Assembly (NCBI RefSeq): GCF_921293095.1
Contig: NC_060249.1
Span: 79,061,907-79,125,906 of the forward strand
DNA: 64,000 bases
Reading direction: 5' to 3'
DNA from: Ischnura elegans
Taxonomy: Eukaryota > Arthropoda > Insecta > Odonata > Coenagrionidae
A program made the translations under genes and the position numbers. The notes under the pieces are model-generated. The model ran no database searches. It was not told the DNA's origin and saw only the letters and a list, made by a program, of their open reading frames with translations. This document shows positions 46,721 through 58,790 of the stretch, piece by piece. How positions within the stretch are numbered: the stretch's first letter is position 1; each line of letters begins with the position of its first letter.

Positions 46721-47712
46721 AGAGCATTACATTTATCAATTTGAGGAAAAGATGGGGATAATTTGACAAATTCGAGAAGGGGTTGGAAACAGATCTACAG
46801 CGGGGAGACTGGGAGAAAACAGACAACTTAAGAGATACGAAAAAAACCGGGTTAGAAGGAGTACTCCAGTCATAATTCCAGAAGAGCGACACCACTCTTC
46901 ATTTTAAATCCGCATTGAGCATCGTGCATGAAAATATCATTTTGGGTCGTACAAGTTATGCCATTAAGCCTCTTGGTTTTAGTTTCAAATATAATGTTAT
47001 TTTATTTCCTATTCTACTGGTATTTTAAATTCAAAAATTAGTGCTCATTTCTACGGATTTTGTATTTCTACTCTTAACTTTCAATTGAAGACTGGTAATA
47101 ATAAAAATTGGTTTGCATTTTGAGAAACAGTTGTGGTGTTAACTAATGGAAATGAGATTGGTTGCTCTGCATGCTTAATTTCAGTCAAATTTTCAAGACA
47201 CCAAGAGAAAAATTTATATTTTGTAATTTCTAGTACTCATTGCCTCTTTTCATTTTTGAAGTAAAAAATTTCCCCTTTTGTACTTCGATTTACTGGAGTT
47301 CTTTCAATACGACCTTCTCTTCAATTCCACTTTCATACACCCTTGCAGATGGAAAAATTTTCAGATTCCCTCCTGTTGTCTCCCCATAAGCTCCTCACCC
47401 ATCTTTTCTCTCTTTTTCTCGTAATGCTCTTATCGTCTTCCTCTTTCTCACTTCACATTCGCACGCTGTCAGTATAATCTCGTTCTCGCTCTTCCAAGTT
47501 CACGTATCATTCCCATTGAGTGCCGACTTCCATGTCAATTTCTTTAAAAGTTTTCCATATCATTAAATGAATCGTCTTAAAGGCTTTGTCTTCCATGAAT
47601 GACATTTTTATTGCAATATTTTCTCACTCTTTCCTCCGTTAGTAATTCTTGATCTTCCCAAGGCATACGCTCCGCTGACATTGATGCTAATAGAGGTTTG
47701 TTTATCCATTAG
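46721..47712. other. Non-coding sequence, nothing recognised
   Basis: AT-rich, without frames or repeats that I recognise. Confidence 0.5.
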
Positions 47713-47849
47713 TGGTATAGCCTCCGTAGCATTTCCGTTGATTAGATAGACTTGCATTCATGGGTGTTGGGAAAGCTAGGTTGGCTGATTGGGATCCGGC
47801 CAAATAGCAACCCACATTATTTCACTTCATGTGCTGGAATATGGCCAAG
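47713..47849 (+). other. Weak alternative start-exon candidate
   Basis: The segment ends ATATGGCCAAG|GTAAGA (47849/47850), so a start codon followed by A-K would be spliced at a good donor. A possible acceptor TTTATCCATTAG precedes it. Two out-of-frame ATGs (about 47760 and 47829) lie in between, which argues against efficient use. It competes with 42598-42658 as a second exon. Confidence 0.18.
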
Positions 47850-50800
47850 GTAAGAAGGGAAATTTCGCTCATAAGTCCAGCGTTAATCTTCATCGCTACG
47901 ACAGCCGCACCAGACGTACATATGGTGTCATATTTCTTGCGATGTGCTGAAATGTTGAGTTCGGAATTGAATGGAAATGGTATGGTCTCTATAACCCTTA
48001 TACTCTTAGAATTACACGGTACTGGAAGGAAATGTGAATTGTTACTTAGCCATTTCCCTGCATACCTTGCAGTTCTGTACTATGTTACGGTGTGTATTGC
48101 CTTTGAATAGTCCAACATATCCCAAAAGCATTTATTCAGTAATAATTTATCTGATGCAAGATCTCTTTTGTTATTCTGTGGAATTTCTAAATACAATATG
48201 AAGAGAGAATAATGTCGGTAGTCTAAATTTACATGTGACAATTAGGGCTTATTAATTTATAATAAGTATTTCTCTAATTAATTACGGGTGTATTTAAGGA
48301 TATATTAATGTTATACTATCGAATCTATAGAAATGGGCGTATTCAAAATGTCTGTATAGTGTTCAGATGTGGGAATCTTGATTTCTATGACTACGGTTAC
48401 ATTAATACGTGTATTTCTCTTTGCTCGGGAGAATTCAGTTTTCCCAATCGTAACGCAACGGCTGCAACGCTCGTCCGTCACCTGAAAATGTGCCGTAGTT
48501 TTTCTACTTGCACCCTTTTCCTTGCCACCTGGCCGCTTCCATTTGCAACCATTCCGCTTTCATAACGGAGGCAATTCCCCTCTTGTTTTATTTTCTTGCC
48601 GGCGCACTATATTGCCTCACATATTCCGTCCCAACTGACACCCTTCCTCACCTTCTTCCTCCTCTACCTCTCGGATATACTCCCTCCCACTCGCCCAGGG
48701 CTGTTTTTGCCCGTCTTCCCCCCTCGCGCGCCTCCGATTCCTCGAGGCCTTATTTCGACCTCTCTCCCCCGGCGCATGTCTCCTCCGGTTCCAGAAGTAG
48801 GTAGTAGATACAGAAATTTCATTTTTCTCCCCTTTTTTCGCTTCCTCTTCGACGCCGACGCGACGTCGTCCTGAGTGATCCTGTCGATTTGTGAGTCGAG
48901 GAGGAGATGAGTGGAAATTCCTCCGCTTTTGTCCCTTCCTCCTCCTCGAAATGTTCCCATCGCCTATCGATATTTCCACGTTTCTCATATTCTCTGTCTG
49001 TTCTTCTTCGTTTTATGGAAGGGCATTACTCTGAAAGGGCTGGCCAATAAAATTTCAGAATGTATTATCCGTTATTAAGAATCAATAGTATATTTTTAAG
49101 AGTTTACTTCTGGTCTTCATTCTCAGTTTTTACTAAGTGATGTTTATTATTTTTCAAAGTGCGTGATATTCGTCTGTTTTTTATGAATATTTCGTAAGAC
49201 TTCAAGTTTTACTCTCTTCTAGTGTTTGATTTTCCGTGTATTGAAGTGATAATTTCCGTTATAGAACATCAGTTACGTTGACTTTTTCCTGTGATTCGTG
49301 AGTGGAAATACATATTTTTATAGGATCTGTTGTTGATCTTCCTTGCTAAAGCTCCTTGTCCTCTACTAATTCTTTGAGTAAGGTGCGTATCTTCGCACAT
49401 TGTATTCCTCCTTTACCCATTGCGTTTTATTGTTTTTCCTCAAATCATATTCATACTCCAGTGCTATCATTATATTAATCAAGGTATTTTCTATGCCTCT
49501 TATCTTTCCTAATGATAGCGTATTCTATTGATTTCTCTCTCGGTTAATCCTCGGGTCTAGGAAGTCATGCAAAGTAAACGGGACACCAAGCCATTGTGTT
49601 TTCTTTATCTCACAAGTACTTCCTTCCCCTTCTCTTTTATATTCTACCCTATAAATCGGTCTTCGCTTCAAAACTACGGAGCGGACGTAAATAAGTAAGG
49701 GAAAAGGAAAAGTTTTTTCAGTGTCCTCTCCAAAAAGACGCACGTTCTCCGGTAAATGCTTAAAAATCACAGTCGATCGATACGGTTTGAGTCGGAAACT
49801 GTTTCCGTCTCCAGATTATGTTTAAAAATAAAGAAAAGAAGAGAAGGAAATCGGAGAGTCGAGTTGGAGGAGGGTTTTCGGGGAGGAGGTTTGGGAATGA
49901 ATTGGAAAAAGATCGATGTTCTTATTCTTTTTCTCCGGGGACGGGGTTTCTCCCCATCCCCACGCTGTGTTTTCTTTTATATTTTATCTAAACCTCCCCC
50001 AGAGAGACTCGGTACGGTATTTCGTTTGTCTTTTTAATGGCTCGCACGTGAACCGAACCCATAATTAATAGGTTTCGGAAGTTGAGCGAATTTTTTTCGA
50101 AGTTTTCATTCGCGCGTTGATCGATTTCTATCAAATCCTTCTTAGAGCTTTATTTACTTGTTGAGAGATTCGTATTAAAATCCTTCTCTCCTCCCGTCCC
50201 ACTTAAGTCGTACTTCATCAATTTAAAAATTATTGCCATTTTTATTAGTGCCTCAATGTGTTGTGGAAACATATTTCTGCTCTTGTTTAAGTACATCAAA
50301 ATTGGCTTGTATGACACGTTTTTTCGTAGTAGGCTATTCATTTTTTCCACATGTTTTCAAATATCTTCTCCTACTTTTTCATTCATGAAATTCTATGATA
50401 TCCGCATTACATTTTTATGCCTCTAATAGCCCACTCAAAGTACATTTTCTATTTTATTATTTAATTATTAACGTACTCTCTTCCAAGTCATCTATCCCTT
50501 CCAAGTCATAATGAAATATCTTATTTATAAATTATCTCAATAGCAATATGGCTATATGCTTATTTATGGTGATAGTTTCTTGGGGATGGAGTTGTTTTCT
50601 TTTTCCAAAAATGTTTCATGTATGGACCGCCTTATGTATGTGTTTCATGTATGCAATACCTTATTTTATCTCCCGTATCGCAGTTTCCAATTTTTATCGT
50701 CGCATTTTCGGGTCTTTTTGGCAATTTACCTCTCCCTCGGCCGCCATTTCATTGGGCGATACGCCGTAGCGTTCTCGTTCGCCCAGGGCCGGCAGCGGTC

Positions 50801-51023
50801 GAAATGTCTGACCTCCCTCGATCCCAACCACACCTCATTGTCATCGCCATCTTTTCGTTTCCCAGGGGCCCTACTGAACGCATCGCGTCTATCGTTTCAT
50901 GTTCTCTTTCTTGTCTCCTGCATCCATTTTCCCTTTCCTCTCCTTTCGCATTCCTTCACATTTTCCCTTCCTTTTTCTTCATTCCCGCGACTACCGTCGC
51001 CTTTTTCTTATTCCATTCTCATC
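47850..51023. other. Non-coding sequence, nothing recognised
   Basis: Contains pyrimidine-rich tracts at about 48600-48760 and 50880-51023 and a perfect hairpin CTTATTA/TAATAAG near 48247-48265. The 258-codon frame at 50618-51394 lies largely in a C/T tract and is dominated by S, F, L and P. Confidence 0.5.
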
Positions 51024-51041
51024 CTCTCTCTCTCTCTCTCT
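51024..51041. repeat. (CT)n microsatellite
   Basis: An uninterrupted CT dinucleotide run inside a longer pyrimidine tract. Confidence 0.9.
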
Positions 51042-51679
51042 TTTTCTCTTGCACGTCTTCTCCTGCTCCCCCAGGGCGCGCTCGGTTGTTAGAGGTGCGT
51101 ATGTCACCGAATTGGAGGTGTCAAAGGGAGGTTCGTGCTCCGACTCCCGTAGCAGTGGCTGTTGGGATCCCGAGGGAAGGAAATAAAAATAATTTGGATA
51201 AGATTAATTCGTGGAGTTGGCACTTTTCTACCTCGTGTGCTCCCTTTCTCTCTCAGTCTCTCTTATTGCCTTCCAGAGATCTGTTAGTTGTTAAGGGATC
51301 TAATTTGTATTTCTTCCATTTATTTCCTTCCGTTTTCCTTTCCAAGGGGATGTACATCTACGATCTAAAAGTTTACGCCTTAGCACATCGTTGATCTAAT
51401 GGCTATCTCTAGTCTCCCATGACTATTCCTGGGTTTTTAATTTGTAATAGGCTTACCTCTTTCATGGATTTATCAATCCTTCGAATGCTGGCATCATATC
51501 CTATTTTATATTATTTGAAAATAATTTTAAGTATAATGCTTGCTGGAATTGCATGATAATGTTAGCCCTCCTTTGAGAATATGGAGCAAAGTAATTCCAA
51601 GCATTTGATCTTTACGGGATAGGGTGGGGTAGTACTTGTATACTTCCCATCTCGAAGGTTCTAGGTCAAAGCCTTGTCG

Positions 51680-51735
51680 CGAACGACCCTACTATTACGG
51701 AACTATCGGGTGCGACCCTTCTACGACGGAATGAG
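51680..51735. repeat. Two-copy degenerate short repeat
   Basis: CGAACGACCCTACTATTACG at 51680 and TGCGACCCTTCTACGACG at about 51711 share the order CGACCCT..CTA..ACGGAA. The units are about 27 bases at a spacing of about 29-30. Confidence 0.4.
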
Positions 51736-52149
51736 TAGCTTACGATCGCTTCACGCGTAAAATCGTTCTATTTTCCAGATTAATTATCCCTGATGAATCA
51801 AGTACGCAAACCATTCAATTTTCATTTCCCTGTATATGTATTTATCATTACCTTCCTTTATTAGCTCTGTAAAAGTCCAGGCATGAAGTCCCTGACCGAA
51901 TCTCACACCTATAGTTCTTTGCAGCCAACTTAAGCTTTTGTTATTGGTATTGGTAAAGGCACACCTTAGTGGAATGATGCCTCCTGTACATTCGAAATCA
52001 ATGTGCGTTCGATGTTGGTGCACCCAAAATATAAACGGGCTTCGTTTAAGCCTCAAAAGCAGTCGAAGAAATTCACGTAAAAATGTTGTGTTACTTGACC
52101 GGTATTCGATGATCTCCAGATTTCCGGGTGATTTTTTTACTGCAAATTT

Positions 52150-52345
52150 CTTCCTTACGTGGTTTAAAACTTTTCTCGGGATTCCCAACTTGTAAATACT
52201 CAATTTAGCTAGCACCTCGAGCTCCGTCTCATGGATCATCCTCAGGACTGCTTACCCAAGTTACCACATTTACAAAAGTCACCCACATTACGCATTACAA
52301 AACCTTAACCACATTATTCGCCGGGAAAGAATCAATTCTTATTTC
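52150..52345 (-). mobile_element. Penelope-like terminus remnant
   Basis: On the - strand CCTGAGGAT (52238-52246) is followed by GATCC, then CGAGGTGCTAGC (52208-52219) and GGGAATCCCGAG with AAAAGTTTTAAA (about 52163-52186). This repeats the order of the 37.1 kb module, but GAAAC has decayed to GAGGT. On the + strand ATTCGCCGGGAAAG at 52316-52329 is identical to 55976-55989, beside the inverted repeat at 55.8 kb. The two loci therefore share a family. The 151-codon - strand frame 51784-52239 starts inside this terminus, which makes it unlikely to be a real protein. Confidence 0.4.
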
Positions 52346-54820
52346 TTCCTTAGGTGTTAACACCATCGTTCTCGTGCACGTGACTCAGCCTATATGCAGT
52401 ACTTGGCGCCGCGAGAGCGCTCTCAGCACGCGTCGCTGGCATTTGCAGGGGCGGGAGAAGTAAGAGAAGGGATAGGAGAGGTGGGGCGGGCAAATGGTAG
52501 GGAAGGGTACGTTCCCCGTTCGGAAGGGTTCAGGCGGTCGAGACTACGGATTAAAGTTGACGGATTGATTCCCGGTGCCCTGCCATTCTTTCACTGTCAA
52601 GGTGACTGCGGCCTTTTGCCCTCCCGTAAAAAGGCTCTGGGCTCTGATGGGAGGGAGGAAAGTTGGCTTCCCCCATTTCCTACCCCGTGCCAGCTTATCT
52701 TCTGTCCGGGAGAAGGGGTTGGTTGGTGTTCGGGTTGTCTAGGCTTTATGGGTTTGGAAGGAATGGAGGAGGAGAAGAGATTGTGGAGGCTTATGAACTC
52801 GAAGGATCGAGAATTTTTTTTGGGGAAGGGGTTGTGAGTTCAGTGACTGGGTTCGAGATTATTCTGGCCGAATCACTTTGGGATCGCGCCTCTTGGACGT
52901 TTGAGGTAAAAACTATAAATCATGTGTCGGGACTTGAAATCGCTCTCTGGGATTTATAACATAGTGTTGAACGCATGAAATCCTAGTGATGCATTTTCCT
53001 TATCTACGTATAGGTGCTTGGTTTTGATGACATTACCAGCAAACCAGATACCAGAACCCGAGGAATATCGCGCACACACATTATTTGCCTAAATTTCGCG
53101 ATTAAACCTTCAAGGACTCCGATTTTTGATAAATTGATTAAAAATTTATCTGAAATATAGCTTCTACCACACTAAAATATCAATTTTTCTCATGTCTTCC
53201 GTTTATGCTCCAGACAGTAGACTTTCCATTGTAGAATTACTAACAATGGTTTTTGTATTATGAATTACTCAAGAAAAATTCAATCATCAGGTATGTCGAG
53301 GAAATCTCTGGATCTCTCTTATACTAAATGTTTTTTTTTTTAATTTCCGTAACTCGAATTTTCTTTAGCTTCTCTATGTATTACAACCAGACTGAGTCCA
53401 TTTAGGTGATTTTTTCTTTGCTCCTAAGTAGTGTTATCAAACATATTTGTGATTTCCATCTTCAAGATATTACGGGCAACAGCTTGTTATTAAAAGTACT
53501 GTATCGTTCTCCAAAGTACAATAGTTTATCATTCTTAGATAATGTTAAGCAGGAAATTTCAGGTAAATTTGCTGGCAAAATTGTTATTAATCAAGCTTAT
53601 AAATTAGGAAAATATGTTCTCATAGCATTTGTTAGCGGAGTTAAATTTATGTTCAAGTTTGTAATGGATATTGAGGTTCTTTTGTTATCAAACCACTATC
53701 TCGCTTTAAGCCGGCGGAGATAAGCCCTCAGTATGTTGCGAATATGGTCGCTGAACATTACCATGTGCTCCATCTTAGCATTTCTGCTGCATCCGCATTC
53801 CCACTCCTTTTTCTTTGCACTCGCTATCGACTCCTTTTATCCTTGATCCTTCGCGGCGTACCTATGAGGCGCCGCTCACTTCCAGTCAGAAACGAGTCGG
53901 GGAAATAAAACAGCTAGCTTCGGACATCTATCCCTATGAGAAATCTATCTCTCCGAGGAACGTGGCAGTTGAGTTAGACAGAAGGTTCTTGATTATAGAG
54001 CGGAGGCTTTTTTCCTTCTTCCTCTCTATTACGACCGGTGATTTATGACCTCACATTGTCGAATTAAGGATTTCCCGTTTTTATTTGGTCTGAAGGAAGT
54101 TGTATGGCCATGTCATCCGAGGGCTTCTTATATCGAGAAGATCTATTTTTTCTTGTTACTTTCCTGGCATATTTCAATCGGGTTTGTCGCCGGGTTTATG
54201 TCGGGCTTTATAATCTTTGAGTTTTTCGAGCGTGCGCTAGACCAGAACGTGGGTAGAATTTAACTCCTCTCGCCATCATTACGATCCGTATGGATCAGTT
54301 TTGTTTTTGCAGTACAATTTGATTTCTTGCGTACTATAGGAAAATATTTGGTACCAACTTCTCTTGAGAGTTTAGAATGTTTATGTATTTGTTATTGAGT
54401 GCTGTGTTATTCCACCAGTAATTTCATTCTGTTAAAGCTTTATTCAGTTTATTTTTTCGTGAAAAATATTTTAGCTCGTTGATATGCATTAAATTATCTT
54501 CGATAAGCCTCCATGAGAACGTGCTCTGTGCAGTAATCGTCATAAAACGAAGTATTCAAGTTTTGTGTCTGGGAAATTCTCGCTTAGTTTTGCTGATGCA
54601 TGTGCCATATCTCTAAGTTTTTGTGGTAATTTTTTATTATCTTTCTCTCGTTGTGAGAAATGTAAAAAGCGCGTGCTCCAAGTTCATGACCGCACTCCAC
54701 AGCTCGTTATGTATTTTTATGAGGATACAAGTACTGAGGAAGCTCTCTGCCTGTCAATGCGTCCAAGCCATACTAGTTGCCTCACGCACCCGTAAGCCTC
54801 ACGATTTATTTTTTCTGCAG
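52346..54820. other. Non-coding sequence, nothing recognised
   Basis: GC-richer purine tract at about 52440-52860 with overlapping frames lacking motifs, then AT-rich. Nothing was recognised. Confidence 0.5.
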
Positions 54821-54922
54821 GGATTTAAGAAAAACTCAATATTCTCCTCCGTTCAAGACGTCCTTTGAGAAGCTTTCATACAGATCGTATTCTATTGGAG
54901 TCAGTTGGATGGGAAGAAAACG
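54821..54922 (+). other. Weak internal exon candidate (102 bp, open)
   Basis: A strong acceptor (TTTATTTTTTCTGCAG ending 54820) is followed by 102 bases open in one frame. That frame reads DLRKTQYSPPFKTSF and onward to SWMGRKR, up to a donor-like ACG|GTGAGA. Entry and exit phases would be equal. The opposite strand is open as well, in a 95-codon frame at 54836-55123. One open frame over 102 bases is not statistically special, so this remains tentative. Confidence 0.18.
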
Positions 54923-55800
54923 GTGAGATCTCCCCAAATTGATTCCCCTGCCACTCCATGCAGTGTTCCTGTCATTGGTTGTCAGGTGTTCAGCCGTTTT
55001 AACCTCCCTCCTCCGGCTTGTAAGGAAGGGATTTAGCGCTAACGAGACTGGACTTTTCTTCGCCTTCGTCCCAAGGGTGCTGGCGGGCAGAAAGCCGGGT
55101 GTTTGTCCCGCGCTTTTTTTCACTTCCTCCTAAGGTTTCGCAGTCGGGTCCAATCTGGAGAAGGGGCAGGGATTGACAAAACGGAGAGGGTGGGTGGTTG
55201 GATGGGAGAGTGGGTGCGATCCGGGGTTAGCAACCGTTAATTAAATTGCCCGCGCCTTTTCTTGTAATGGAACGGGGGAAAAATTGGTGATACGGTCGAG
55301 GCTCGGAATAAATTGGCCGTTGATTTGATGGTGTGCGGCCACCTCTCCATCCTCTTTCTCTCTCTCTCCCTCGGTGGGGTTTGGAAGTTGAATTTAAATA
55401 TTTTTGGCGATGGCGCGGACTGATATAAGAATTTACACTCCCAATTTTTTTCGCGAAAAAAGTCGACGATTAGTCGAAAGAAAATTGGCTTCTGTTAACC
55501 TCTTGTTGGATTGAGTAACCCAGCATCAGTTGCGGATTTAATGAATAAGTATTTTTTAATGAAACCGTGTCATAGTTTTGGTATAATTGCAAGAAACTGG
55601 TTTTAGGTTGTTGAATTCTTGACCATACATTCTTATTAACACTAATGATGGTTCTTCTGATGTTAATTGATCTTAGACATAAAGGAATTTTCGTGAATTA
55701 TAGGAATGAATATTACCTTTAATACTTTGTATATCGCTTCCAACGTAGAATATTTGGCCCTTGTTTTACCAATTAATAATATTTTATGCCTTCCCATTTA
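54923..55800. other. Non-coding sequence, nothing recognised
   Basis: GC-richer at about 54940-55380, then AT-rich. No supported feature. Confidence 0.5.
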
Positions 55801-55990
55801 AGAAATTAACTTCTCTCGGGCTTGCGCGCGGATCAGAAAATTAAGGCAGCCGACGTTTCGTGTTTCGTCTCGTTACCAATTCTCATGGCTGCTTTACCAA
55901 TTCTCGTTACCCGTAGAGTCGGCTGCCTTAATACTTCTGACCCGCGCGCAAATCCTAGAGAAATTTATTCATTATATTCGCCGGGAAAGT
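55801..55990. mobile_element. Inverted-repeat Penelope-like terminus
   Basis: The left arm (55801-55854) and the reverse complement of the right arm (55917-55972) share GTCGGCTGCCTTAAT, TTCTGA, CCGCGCGCAA and AGAGAA over about 54 bases with few mismatches. The loop of about 62 bases holds, on the - strand, CATGAGAAT (55879-55887), GGTAACGAG and two GAAAC copies, the second followed by GTCGGC. This matches the 12.95 kb module. The + flank continues ATTCGCCGGGAAAG as at 52.3 kb. The arms are thus the conserved terminus in both orientations, joined head to head. A transcript would form a very long hairpin. Confidence 0.72.
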
Positions 55991-56240
55991 GTTAAATCAT
56001 ACCTTCCCATTAATTTCGATCCCGGCTTAAATTGTGTATCTTCTCGCATTGAGCGCATGTGTGGAAATGCATGCAAATTTCCTTTCCTTTTCCTCAGTGC
56101 TATTAGTACTGGGAGTATGTGACGAAATGCTCCGCGGATTGTGAGTGAGTGTCATTCACATCTAGCCGTCCATAGGACTGAGCACGAGAGAGAGGGACTC
56201 CGATGACGAGGATGTGGAAGGAAGCGTACGTGCGACTTGA
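55991..56240. other. Non-coding sequence, nothing recognised
   Basis: No supported feature. Confidence 0.4.
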
Positions 56241-56842
56241 GTGTGTGTTACCGAACGCCACAATAAAAAATACGTTTCATCTCAACTTCGCGTAATGTAT
56301 TTTTTTCTCTCTCTCTCCTCCTTCCTTCATTCCAGTTACACACGTTCCCCTTCTCTCTACCCATTCCATCCGCATTCCCGCCCTTTCCTCCGTGTGTGTC
56401 TCTCTCTCTTCCGTCAAGAGTGGATGCTTTAGACTCTCCTAGTTGCGTGCACTTTAGCAGTGCTTGTCACACCTTGAAAGTGTCTGCGTTTCGAGTGCTT
56501 GTGTTTATGCGAGTGTTTCACTCTCCCTCTCTCGGGTAGGCAGCGAGTTCGTTTTTTCTCTCTTTCTGTCACCACTTTCTTTTTCCCTTCGCCTCACTTT
56601 TTTTTGCCTTCCCTCCTCTCCTCCTCCTACTTCTCACCTCTGGCACGCATTTACGCTTCCTTTTCCACTTTTCATTCCGCGCGCAATTTATTTTTGTGTA
56701 ATTTCAACTTCCCGCCTGACTACGGTGTGTCGCAATCTTTCTTACGCAGGCATTCCTCAACTTCTCGTTTGTGGTGATGTTTGAAAATATCTGCGACTAA
56801 TATAGTGTAAGTAGTGTGTGTGACCGAACGCCGCAGTAAAAA
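56241..56842. repeat. Spaced direct repeat flanking a pyrimidine tract
   Basis: GTGTGTGTTACCGAACGCCA at 56241 recurs as GTGTGTGTGACCGAACGCCG at 56814, each followed by CARTAAAAA, an offset of 573. Between them lies a long C/T-rich tract (about 56290-56660) whose frames are compositional. The pair may be target-like or terminal repeats of an unrecognised insertion, or a segmental duplication. Confidence 0.5.
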
Positions 56843-58746
56843 CTACTGCTGTTTGCAAGTGGATGCCGCGATTGAAATTGCCAACCGCCAGAATATTTTC
56901 TTTACGGTCGTATTTTTGTTTTAATCCTCTCCATTCGGATTTTCTACTTAACGCTAATTTGAAGGGTGGTTGAAAATTGTGTTGATCAAACCTCTACTAC
57001 TAATCCCTATGCTGTTTGTGGTTTTATGCAACATACCTTAACTATGAGGCATAAGTGTCAGTTGGAGTGGTAATTATGGATAGGAGAATTCATTATCTTC
57101 AAATCCTTATGCTCTACTTATTTTAATACTGTCTTACTCTTAGCCCTTATATTTTCTATATTCTTATGATCCGATGATATAGCATTTAAACAGTCGAGTA
57201 ACTGCAGCATTTTTTTGAGTTATGGATATCAGAATCTCACTTTTGGATGGAAACTTGAAAATTTTTCATCGCTAACGTTGATGGATTTCAGGGTTAACTT
57301 AAGAATCGTAGTTTTCATTTTAAGTTGCATGGATTTGCCTAATGGCTGGTAAATTCTGTTCATTTAAAGCGTCCTACCTAACTGTTAGAGTTGCTTTTGG
57401 ATTAGCCTTGCGGTTGGAATGGAAATATGCTTGATCAAGTTAACTTCAAAATACGCCTTCTCCCAAGGAATCGGAAAAGAGTAGGAATCGGAGTATTCAT
57501 TTCGGAGTGTAAAATTCATCATACTGTCATTAATGTAACGAAGAAGCCTATTCTCCACAACTGAGCGCCTTTTGTTGGTAGGTTAGAAGCCGGCGACTCT
57601 GATAGCTTCCTAAAATTCAAGGTTATTGTATGCACTTTTTGTGTTACCAATAGTAATTTTGGAAATATAGGGGGTAAGGCTGCTGAGAAATTTCAATATA
57701 GCATTAAATCTGTGACCACAGTCAGTTCTGTGTTCTTCTCCCTTTCTCTTTTTGGACCCTATCCGGTCTATCACATTTTGTGTTCGTATGTTTATCTGTG
57801 TAACTTGTAAGCGGCTACTCATTCAGATAAGGTTTCATATCGAAAAGATTTTTCTCACTCGGGAAAAAAATATGAAATCACATCAAATGTCCCCCAATGG
57901 ACATGAACTTATTCTCGGAGCAAAACGCATTATGAAAAATACAACGCTGATAAGCCGCATTAAAAGAATGACTCGACACCAAAGGTTTCGTCGGTAGTTC
58001 TGTAAAGAAGCCCCATCTATGAGTAAGGGACGCATGTACGCGAGTCCCTGCTTCTTACTGCCAACTCCTACTAGGCGGCGGCGGTTTTAACGTCTCTTCA
58101 TCGTCTTAATCCTTTTTTGTCCTCCCTTCATTGGCATTATATTCCCTCCCCTTTGCTTCTTCTCAATCCCTCTAGGAGTTCTTACTTCTCTCTTATCCTC
58201 TCCGCCCTTACTTCACCAACGGCACGCACACCTTTTAAGAAGGTAGGCTCGCGACTGCTCGATCCAAAACAAATGCTTGCGTCACATGTTGTTAATAAGA
58301 TATTTAGTTCTATAGGCATTTGTCGAAATAAATCGAGGTTATCGAGACAAAATTTGGCCTCAAGAATGTGAATAAATCAATCCTTTTATTTTGAGGTATA
58401 AATCTTACAGCTATTTGACACGACTGTTGCTCCGTGTTCATGTAGTTAACATGCTTTGACTTTAATTACAGCATCCTTTTTCTAATAATCAAAAATTATT
58501 AGTATGACCTTCCTAAATTTTAGGTTTATCGTGATTCGTAGCGTGTCATGAGCATCATATCACTTTCTTTGTCTGTATGGAATGTTTTTATTCTTTCAGT
58601 AATCAAGTTTTCCTATGCTTTGACGAATACCGCCGTGTGAGCTTATAAAAAACGTGAATTTTAAAATATATTTTCAGGAAACTTAGCAATGAAAGTTTTT
58701 TTGTCGCAATAGTCAGTCGATGACGAACAATAAGTAATGCTTGTGC
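56843..58746. other. Non-coding sequence, nothing recognised
   Basis: AT-rich with no supported feature. Confidence 0.5.
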
Positions 58747-58790
58747 TGAAATTTTCACGAAAAACACTTGTGCTTCGTCTCTTGTACCGA
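58747..58790. repeat. Possible divergent copy of the 3.7 kb tandem unit
   Basis: TTTTCACGAAAAACACTTGT followed by GCTTCGTCTCTTGTAC resembles TTTTCATGAAAACTGTTATG then CTTCGTCTTTAC in the first unit at 3707. Only about 40 bases are comparable. Confidence 0.3.

Noticed and set aside
50618..51394. 258-codon + strand ORF, longest in the window
   Set aside because: It crosses a long pyrimidine tract and a (CT)n run, overlaps two other open frames of similar length, and has low-complexity composition.
51784..52239. 151-codon - strand ORF that looks protein-like
   Set aside because: Its start lies inside a decayed Penelope-like terminus, so at least the first third is repeat sequence. No domain could be recognised.
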